Of a DNA stretch of 64,000 nucleotides, positions 56,601-64,000 are shown one piece after another; position 1 is the stretch's first letter, and each line of letters starts with the position of its first letter. Position numbers and translations under genes: made by a program. The stretch is from NCBI GenBank assembly GCA_030169165.1, contig CM058040.1, positions 109,250,063 through 109,314,062 of the forward strand, given 5' to 3'. The notes beneath the pieces were generated by a model. The model did no database searches and was not told the DNA's origin. It worked only from the letters and a program-made list of their open reading frames with translations. Source of the stretch: Centaurea solstitialis (Eukaryota > Streptophyta > Magnoliopsida > Asterales > Asteraceae).

Positions 56601-59600
56601 GATCCGGTGCATCTCATCCTAATGTGCATCCACTTCTCATCCAGTGGTTGATAACAAGTTTCCACGCTTTTTACGTTAACCTCAACTTCCCACTAGAACC
56701 CAACCCTGCAAACGAAAGGGTACTAACTTCCATATATATAACTGCATCAACGATGTGCTCCAAGGCACGAGGTCCAGCTATGTCTCCCGACTTCGTTACG
56801 TGGCCGATCTGACACAAATCCGAAAAGATCCGATAGAGTTCATCATATTATACATTTAAAAATCCCACACCAAAATTTTCAAAAACTTGACCAAAATGAA
56901 AATCAAGGGACATAACGCAAGATTGGTAAATTACTAAACTACCCATGTCCAATAAAACCATAGAGCATCTCTAACAGCTTCTCCAAAATGGAGAAAATGG
57001 GGATTTTGGACTATTTTTGCTCCAACAGTCTCCAAAATGGAGAAAGTAGGAGAAGAAGTGTAAAAATCTCCAAACTCAGAGAACTCTCCATAAATGATTA
57101 CCATGAGAGAAATGATATTTTTATTATAGTCCACCGGTAAAAAACTTTGAAATGAAAAGTTCGGGAAAGAGAAATAATATTTTATTAGATATATGTAATA
57201 TTTCAATAATATAAGTAACAATGTTATCTCCAAAATGGAGAATCTGTTGGATTTGAATGCATTTTTTAATAGAGATCGGGACTTTGGTTCTCCATTTTGG
57301 AGAATTTTTAGAGAATCTGTTGGAGATGCTCTTAAAACATTTCATAATTCTTTCATCCTACTAACTTCAATCTCTTCTATCCCATCCCATCCGGTAGTCT
57401 TGTCTGTGTATCAAACGCACCCTGATACTGTATACTCACCAAGAATACCGGTATGTTTGTCTTCTTAGCAAAACGCAACAAGGCAGTCGTGCATTCTTTA
57501 ATCTGTAAAACATCTTGCGAGTAAAAGGTTTGTGATCGATATAGAAGTATACGCCTCATCAATCATATCTAACAATATAAATGTTCTCAAGGGTACTATT
57601 TAATAAAATAGAAAAGCTAAACCTGGTAGATACCCCCGGCGCTTCCGGCAACTCCCATCAGATAAACGGTCTGGATGGAATCAATGATTAGCGCACGAGG
57701 AGAAAGAACCTGAGCCTTTTGCAGAATGTCCTGAAAGAAACGATGAAAATGGACTTCCATTTTAATATAAATAGCAGTTGTTTCCATGAAGACCCCCCGG
57801 CTTGTGAAAAGTGTTTGAAGGAAAGAAAAGCATGCAAGCTTTAATTTTGAAAAGATGGACATAACATATAAACAATAAGACCCTTAATTAAAACCGTGCA
57901 TGTTCTGAAAAATAAGCACCTCGATATCAGTACTTGAATATAAGAACAATTCCTCTGTATCAATTTCCATACGATCTGCTCGGTTTCCAATTTGCTCAAC
58001 ACTCTGCATTTTGTCAAATCAATTTGTAAACAATAACTTCAATGGAAGCAACATCGATGGTGAAAGTAGATAGCTACCTTTTCCACAAAACTATAATGAT
58101 TTAGATAGAAATTGACTTATATTTCCCATAACTACATTTCGGAAACAATAGATCCAAACGACAATCATAGTACCGAGGGTTCTAGAAGCTTCCGAGTACC
58201 AAGTTACTGACCTCTTCACCCGAGACATAAAGTACAGGAGCTGCTTTACCGACTTCTTCCCCTTCGGCTATAATTGCTGCTATCTTGCATGTTTTCAGTA
58301 TGCAAAATCAACCATAATTATATTCTCGGAGTACGAAAAAAAAAGCTAGCTCAAAAATAAAACAAGAAAACACTTCAATAAGCAAAAAAAATTAGCCAAT
58401 ACCTGTAACATTAACGTACTCTTTCCGACACCTGGATCACCACCAACCAAAACCAAAGAACCTGCAATAGAGCGATCACAGAAATACAAGTTTATAAAAG
58501 TTTGCCTCAAGTAAGCCTAATTATATAGGTTATTGTGAAAACAGGTAATAACTACAAAAGTATTTAGGTTTCGGATGATAAAGACCGTTGCAAGGCAAGT
58601 ATACCTGGTACTAGACCACCGCCAAGAACTCTAGAAACTTCCATTCCAAATGGTCCAGACCTGAATAACAAGCAAGACATATTGATACAATCAACAATTT
58701 GTTACTATGGGTACTATAACCATTTGTAACTAAAAAAGATCAAAAATGCCACAAATCCTAATCATAGGAGATTATAATGACGAAAAATGAACATGCTGAC
58801 CAGAAAGGCTCAAGATAGCAATATCAAGTGTGACAATCTCCTTTTTTAAGTTTGCATTCACCAACTCTATGTACTACAATGTTTTACATTCTTGCTACTA
58901 GAGGCTAGGGATGTACAAAAAAACGCCAAACCACTGAATCCGTATAGGATTAAATAAAAACAATGAACAATACTCCTAGATACCAAAAACAAACATACAT
59001 ACGTAGGCTGTGTTTGGCAAACTAGCTAATAAGCTAGCTGTTAACTAAGGCTATGTTTGGTAAACTAGTTGTTTAGCTAGCTGGTAGCTGATAAGCTAGC
59101 TTATGAACAAATTATGTTTTGCAAAAACTAGCTTATGGGTATGTAAAATAACCAAAAAGGGTATATTGGAGAATAATAATTAATACTAATAAGGGTTTAA
59201 TTGGAAAAAGCTCCAAAATGCTACCTCCAAGTAGCTTATCAAAAAGCTAGCTTATAAGCTACTTTTTGTCCATCCAAACATGTACATAAAAAATAAGCTA
59301 CCTTATAAGCTACTTTGGGTTTACCAAACACGGCCTAATAAGCTAGCTAGTAGCTGATAAGCTAACTTATGAATAAATTACGTTTGACAAAAACTAGCCT
59401 ATGAGCACGTAAAATGACCAAAAAGGGTATTATCTTGTGATATAACAATTAATATTAACAAGGGTATAATCGTAAAAAGCTACAAAAAGCTCCTGAAACG
59501 CTACTCCAACTAAACGTTTCAAGTAAAAAGCTACTTTGGGTTTACCAAACACGGCCTAATAAGCTAGGTAGTAGCTGATAAGCTAGCATATGAATAAATT

Positions 59601-60388
59601 ATGTTTGGCAAAAAAATTAGCTTATGGGTACATCAAATGACCAAAAAGGGTATTATCTTGGGGTATAACAATTAATATTAACAAGGGTACAATCGTAAAA
59701 AGCCACAATAATTTCCTAAAATGCTACTCCAACTAAACGTTAACGCGCACCTAAATACAACCAAAACTTACAAAGGTAAACGCCAATCCGAGTGGTTAAC
59801 CCCTCTATTAACATCCGTCAACCTCATCGGAACCACATCTCCGGTCCCTTTCGGCAACCACGCCTTCACTATCCTCTCCGACACCTGAATCCCACTCGTC
59901 TTCCCTCCTCCTCCGCTATCGCTCTCCGTAAACTCCTTCATCGTATTCACATTATCACACTCCCGACAGTACCCCCACCACTGTCCATCTGTATACCCAC
60001 ATTCAGTACAAACCCAAGTACTCTTACTTTTCCCCTTCTTCTTGCCACTTCCAAAACCACCACCGAATAAACCACCCGGGCTCGATTTCAACACACTTCC
60101 GTACGATCTGTCGTCTTTAAGCGCATCTGCGTAGTCCGAATTCGACGATCGTTCGCCGCGGTTATCCGATTCGGACTCCGAGTGTTTCGGATTGGATACT
60201 CGGGTGGTTACGAGACGTTCGGTGACCGGATCGTAGACCGTGGAGACTGTGGATGGTTCTGGGAGGAATTGGGGGTTTGTGGAGTGAAAAGGTCTGTAGA
60301 AATTGGGGAATTTGGTGGTGATTAGATCGGTGAAGTGAGTACGACGAGAGTATAGGGTTTGAAATGGTCGCATCTCTGCTACCAGCAT
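53666..60388 (-). CDS. RADA: RadA/Sms-type DNA recombination and repair ATPase, organelle-targeted, 15 exons
   Basis: Family role: hexameric RecA-like ATPase that drives branch migration of recombination intermediates; plant RADA acts in mitochondria and plastids. Exons: 59772-60388, 58605-58660, 58403-58461, 58212-58283, 57920-58003, 57623-57730, 57440-57502, 56728-56808, 56236-56301, 55985-56140, 55828-55905, 55206-55244, 55025-55107, 53923-53995, 53666-53836; 1806 bases, 601 residues. Residues 1-45 look like a targeting peptide. C4 zinc finger: C127, C130, C141, C144. Walker A GDPGVGKST is 232-240, Walker B is ALIID (D313), and the RadA-specific KNRFG is 394-398. The C-terminal Lon-like domain carries SGLTLTETAGDLAVAAAICS and FIGEVGLSGELR. 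All introns are GT...AG except the one after exon 13, best read as GC...AG. An in-frame ATG at 60373 is an alternative start. Confidence 0.95.
54250..54580. repeat. Truncated GGGGCGGACC-family MITE in RADA intron 13
   Basis: GTGGCACACAAGAAATTGAT, GGTGGCACTTTTCACACCCT and GGGCCCGCCCCTG match the right half of the element at 35800-36417. The left terminus is missing or strongly diverged. Confidence 0.65.
54702..54983. mobile_element. MITE with ATAATCACAAAAATAGCCAAAA ends in RADA intron 13
   Basis: The left end reads ATAATCACAAAAATAGCC; the right end TTTTGGCTATTTCCATGATTA is its reverse complement with a few changes. Open frames across it are by-products. Confidence 0.7.
55377..55694. mobile_element. 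Near-palindromic foldback MITE in RADA intron 11
   Basis: Starts AGGATAAATTACATATTTGG and ends AAATATGTAATTTACCCT. The left half has direct copies of GGTTTACACTATATTGCAC; the right half has their complements (GTGCAATATAGTGTAAACC). The centre is near 55528. The whole segment could fold into one long hairpin. Confidence 0.88.
56490..56665. repeat. Interspersed repeat in RADA intron 8, shared with ATIC intron 11
   Basis: GGATCGTGTGAGAAGTTGAG, GGATCTGAACCGTTGATCAC and CATCCAGTGGTTGATAAC match 6143-6405 (with the last part inverted there). Confidence 0.7.
56963..57331. mobile_element. GAGCATCTCTAACAG-type MITE in RADA intron 7
   Basis: Ends GAGCATCTCTAACAGC and CTGTTGGAGATGCTC; inner inverted blocks CTCCAAAATGGAGAA. 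Flanks are ATA on the left and TTA on the right. Confidence 0.8.
59004..59760. mobile_element. Cluster of three nested or tandem GCTAGCTTAT-family MITEs in RADA intron 1
   Basis: Three sets of the family's ends occur: GGCTGTGTTTGGCAAACTAG at 59006, GGCTATGTTTGGTAAACTAG at 59049, and ACCAAACACGGCCTAATAAG at 59321 and again at 59542. The blocks ATGACCAAAAAGGGTATTATC repeat at 59414 and 59637. The latest member ends close to the exon 1 donor. Confidence 0.75.
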
Positions 60389-60411
60389 GTGAATTGGAAG
60401 ATGATGATTGA

Positions 60412-60463
60412 TTAGGGTTTTGGGGGGAAGAAATTAGGGTTTTAATTGAGGTTTTTAGGGTTT
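60412..60463 (-). promoter_or_regulatory. Three evenly spaced telo-boxes in the RADA leader/promoter
   Basis: AAACCCTAA (minus strand) occurs at 60412-60420, 60434-60442 and 60455-60463, with start-to-start spacing of 22 and 21 bases; a looser AAAACCCTT follows near 60494. Telo-boxes are known in 5' regions of plant genes linked to DNA replication and ribosome biogenesis. Confidence 0.6.
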
Positions 60464-60592
60464 ATGGGGTGGATGGATTTTAGGAGGAAGAAGGGTTTTA
60501 GGGCGCGAATTTCAATTGGGGACATTGATGCTTTTATTTTGGTCTATGATGTTCATGCTTTTTTTCTTTAAAGGGATACCAAACTTAAATAG

Positions 60593-60953
60593 GAAGGCAA
60601 ACTAGCTGACAAGTTAACTTATAACTGATAAGGTAGTTTAGGTTTGATAAGATAGCAGGTAACTAATAAGGTAGTTGGTGAATAAGTTACGTTTGACAAA
60701 AACTAGCTGATAAGGTAGCTTTTATCTGTAAAAGGACAAAAAAACATGTTTGAAAATAAGTGGTGTAAAACTTAGCAACGGTATATTTGGAATAAAAAAA
60801 TAAAAAGTTTCATAAATCACCAAAAGGTTAGTGAAAGTAGCTTTCAAAAAGCTACATTACAAGTTAACTTATAAGCTAGCTTATGGTCCATCCAAATATG
60901 TACCTGACTTATAAGGTGATTTATAAGCTAACTTATTTTTACCAAACAATGCC
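60593..60953. mobile_element. MITE of the GCTAGCTTAT family, diverged
   Basis: Starts GGCAAACTAGCTGACAAGTT and ends ACTTATTTTTACCAAACAATGCC, with GGTCCATCCAAATATGTACC inside. More diverged than the intron copies. Confidence 0.65.
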
Positions 60954-61354
60954 AAAGTCTTGCGGTTTCGATTTTACTTTGAAAGTGGTTTCTAGTTATT
61001 GATTTTGTTAGAAAGTCTTGTTAGAGCCGGAGACAAAGCTTGTACAACCATGTTTTTTGTTTCCCGGTTGCACTTTTTCTTTGTTTTTTTCTTGTTTTTG
61101 TAAAACCAATCAGAATTGAAGGACCAACTTTGTAGCTTATTCGGCAATGGCTTAATGGATATGGGTTGTTTTTATGTTTTGTTGATTTATCATTAAAAAC
61201 ACCAACATTTAGCAACTTTAGTTGCACTATTCATAAGCATAGTAAAAAAATAGTAATATAATAATAAAGATAATGAAAAGTTCATTCTTAGTCCTTGATA
61301 TTTATGGATTTGTTGAAAGTGGTCCTTGAAGTTTTGATTTTTAAGGAAGAATAA
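60954..61354. other. Spacer, no gene seen
   Basis: Moderately AT-rich. The block CTTATTCGGCAATGGCTTAATGGAT recurs in part near 62424 (ACTATTCGGCAATGACTTAATGGAT), so the two places share a repeat. Confidence 0.45.
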
Positions 61355-61609
61355 TTATATAGGGGAAGTATCAAATACAAACCAAGTAGTTTGTACAAAC
61401 TCTACAAACCTAATTTTAACCATTGATTTTTCATTTATTTCCATTGATTTTGTGTATCTCCTAATTTTTAGGCAGTTTTTTTTTCAAATGTGGTTGAGAG
61501 AATTTAGGAACTCAATTAATCTACACCATTGATCATGTATATGTATGGTTGAGATTGGTTTGTATAGTTTGTACAAACTATCCGGTTTGTAACGGATACG
61601 ACCCCTATA
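61355..61609. mobile_element. MITE with GGATACGACCCC end
   Basis: Left end TATAGGGGAAGTATCAAATAC and GTTTGTACAAACTCTACAAACC; right end GGTTTGTATAGTTTGTACAAAC and GGATACGACCCCTATATATA. Flanked by TATATATA-like sequence. Fragments are at 51264-51378 and 51652-51671. Confidence 0.75.
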
Positions 61610-61756
61610 TATATATAACATTTAACAAATGTTATCTACCATTTATATATTAGTGTTTTTTTTTGGTTTTTTTTTTTCTCTTCAATGGTACATGAATATT
61701 GTTTATATGTTTCCTTTATTAGTCACATATATATATATATTTATATACATGAAAGG

Positions 61757-61975
61757 AAGATCATTTGTAAACCCAAATAAAATGTATAAACCGTGTGAAC
61801 CAATCCATTCCATTGATCAAAAAAATCAATGGTCAAGATATGGATGGATATTTAAAAAAAATCAAAAATCAAAATAAATCATAACCGCCTCTATCTCAAC
61901 CGTTGACATTTTTTTATCAAGGGTGTTGATTGGTTCACATGATTTATACCGTTTTTGGAGTTCGCAAATGATTCT
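61757..61975. mobile_element. Short MITE with GAAGATCATTTGTAAACCC end
   Basis: Left arm GATCATTTGTAAACCC, TAAACCGTGTGAACCAATC; right arm GATTGGTTCACATGATTTA, AGTTCGCAAATGATTCTC. The arms are imperfect inverted repeats. Confidence 0.65.
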
Positions 61976-62214
61976 CTTTTTTAGTACATGTTCATTATCA
62001 ATCTTATGTTTTTTTATTAGTGCTCATCACATGTTTGATAAAATTTCAAACCAAATGTATTCGATATTATCAATCTTATTGTTCATTACCAAATGTGTTC
62101 AATGTTATGTTATATGCTCTACGAAAGAAGTCAAAAAATGTAATACATATATGTTTCGTATTGGAAAAAGGTGGACTTTTTGGGTGTAGGATTCTAGAAG
62201 TTTAAAAATAATCA

Positions 62215-62921
62215 TATTAATATTAATTGGTATGGTTAAAATTGACCGCAACAAAAGCTACATTAACCCAATTTCAATTTTATATTTTCTCATGAATTCT
62301 TTTTCTAGGTTAATAATGATTCGTCGCTTGCGTCATAGTTGTCCTATCAATTTATATTACATTTCAACTGTTTTTTGTCCCCTCTCCCCTGTAACACGGG
62401 GCCAAAAAACCTAGTTGCAAACTATTCGGCAATGACTTAATGGATCTGGATTGTTCGGTTAAGTCATGTATGATTGTTTGGTTGTGGTTTATTAGGTTGA
62501 TAAGTAGCTTATTACGTTAACCCATCAAGTATAGTCCAGTATGTATATTAAGACGATAATTTCCACTCAATACCTTTTATGAAAAATACACGCTCTCAAT
62601 TTTCACTTACCCTTACTATTACGGTCGTTCTCCATAAGCTCATTGACTGCCCCTTTTTTGTTCTTTATCACCAACAGTTATCCATCTTATTGTTCTTTGT
62701 CAGTCTATATCACCACCACCTTGTGCTCCCGTATGCAGTTCATTGGTGAAAAATCCTTTCATTTAATATATCTCTCTATCTTCAATTTACTTATTCGTTG
62801 TTGTTCATGAGATTCAAAATGGGTGATCGAAGATATTGGATTTTAGGCCATAATGTTACTTTAGCAGTTCTTTAATGAGTTATGGATTTTTGGTCAGGTG
62901 TAGTGTTTAGATTCCTTTATT
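62215..62921. other. Spacer, no gene seen
   Basis: Slightly less AT-rich than the rest of the right edge, with no long frame and no recognised repeat. Confidence 0.35.
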
Positions 62922-63419
62922 GTGCAACTCACATTCAAACATACATTTTTTGCGCATCTCAAATATAAAGAGATTATTTTTTGTGAAGAACCCTTGTTGT
63001 CACTTCTTTTCTTTCATACTTTTCGTTTTGTAGAAAGAAGATCTGTTCATAAGCCTTTTCTAACTTGCAATTTTCAAATACACTTTTTAGAGCATAAGGC
63101 ACATAGAAAACTACTAGATAAAGAGTGCAAAAAAGTACCGATGATAATAAACAATAGTGGTAGAAAAACAAATGCAAGAAAAAACATTGTGCTAATTGCT
63201 AAGAGATCTAAAACATTGAACCTTGTGAAACCATGTACTAGGGTCAAATCTCCCGACTCCAACCATACCAATGCAATGTTATTCCATCTCAGTGTTTCCA
63301 CTCGTATGGTTTCCCTCAAAAAACATCAATCAACTGTCTTTGTCCCCAACAATTACCTCATGACATCCTTGCCCCCAACCGTTACCCCCTACCCCTCCTT
63401 CAAAATAGAAAGTTTGTGA
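62922..63419 (+). CDS. Uncharacterised open frame, 165 codons, doubtful
   Basis: The longest frame here not explained by a known gene or repeat. It is rich in Lys, His, Phe and Ser, without a signal peptide, membrane segment or domain I recognise. The composition looks like translated AT-rich non-coding DNA (for example FFAHLKYKEIIFCEE, then LIAKRSKTLNLVKP). It could be an exon of an unannotated gene, a long non-coding RNA, or chance. Nothing in the surroundings supports a gene model. Confidence 0.15.
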   Translation: MQLTFKHTFFAHLKYKEIIFCEEPLLSLLFFHTFRFVERRSVHKPFLTCNFQIHFLEHKAHRKLLDKECKKVPMIINNSGRKTNARKNIVLIAKRSKTLNLVKPCTRVKSPDSNHTNAMLFHLSVSTRMVSLKKHQSTVFVPNNYLMTSLPPTVTPYPSFKIESL

Positions 63420-64000
63420 TTGTCATATGTATCTCTCTAATGTTCGTATACCGTTGTATTATTTGATCTTGTAAGTTATTAGTGTCACAACCTATAACTT
63501 TGCCTTAAAAAACCTCATTTATTATAGTGTCCATGAGTACAATGACAACGTATCCATCTCATTCTCAACATCCTGATTTATGCAAACTTCAACTTCCTCG
63601 TACATATGCACAAATAACCACGTATCTAACAAAAGCATACAATATTTATTTTGATACAACTAAAGTAACAAAACATATATAATCGTATTACTACGAAAAA
63701 AACAACAATAACCGATTGTTTTACTTGAATCTAATTAAAAAGTAAAAACTAATATGCCTTCACAATTGTATAGATTTCTATAATATAAACAGATGTATTT
63801 ATTATGCTACGAATGAACATACAAATACTCTCTTACATGAAAAATAATTACAGCGATTATTTTTAGTATCCCAGGATGGAAACGCCGAAAAACAAGGTCT
63901 CCTAGATACTCGAAACTAACTGATTTTAATACTTCTTTTAAAGAAAATCTTTTTATGCATAACTCTTCAATTTAATACACAAAACTTTAATATCTTGAAA
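63420..64000. other. AT-rich right edge, no gene seen
   Basis: No coding frame or clear repeat was recognised up to the window end. Confidence 0.4.

Overview
This is plant nuclear DNA: AT-rich, with intron-split genes carrying GT...AG borders and organelle-targeting leaders, and dense miniature transposons. It also holds a chloroplast accD fragment and a Copia relic. Repeat style suggests a eudicot, perhaps an asterid such as Asteraceae, but the species cannot be fixed from sequence alone. Exon models were built by eye, joining reading frames at GT...AG borders and checking that total length divides by three.

Layout. 1-1847 is the upstream region of a 12-exon purine gene (bifunctional AICAR transformylase/IMP cyclohydrolase, 1848-6713, +). 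7133-8596 holds two abutting inverted-repeat elements. 10030-17930 (-) is a local cluster of VSP-like HAD acid phosphatases: one exon-3 relic and two complete 3-exon genes. 18553-19061 is a miniature Copia derivative with identical 100-bp LTRs. 19067-35098 is gene-free and AT-rich, with an inverted-repeat MITE, a Stowaway MITE, a SINE, a 4.5-kb Helitron-like element and another SINE. 35599-37929 (-) is a third, more divergent acid phosphatase with a minisatellite in intron 1. 38731-40171 holds plastid accD DNA, a chimeric retrosequence and a foldback element. 41840-44034 (-) is a mitochondrial PPR gene matching Arabidopsis At1g51965/ABO5. 46016-52958 (+) is a tandem trio of F-box genes, one intact and two frameshifted. 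53666-60388 (-) is a 15-exon organellar RadA/Sms gene with transposons in many introns. 60400-64000 has MITEs and no convincing gene.

Genes together. The three conserved single-copy genes (ATIC, ABO5-like, RADA) are housekeeping functions whose N-termini look organelle-targeted. The acid phosphatase and F-box groups are fast-evolving tandem families. The F-box array appears to have grown by duplicating a unit that also carried the 5' leader of the adjacent PPR gene, since a second copy of that leader lies between F-box copies 1 and 2. Several MITEs can be dated relative to the duplications because a paralogous empty or filled site survives in the window. No clearly new multi-gene system was found. 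The most informative novelties are the duplication and insertion histories, the miniature Copia element, the Helitron, the chimeric retrosequence, and a probable GC-AG intron in RADA.
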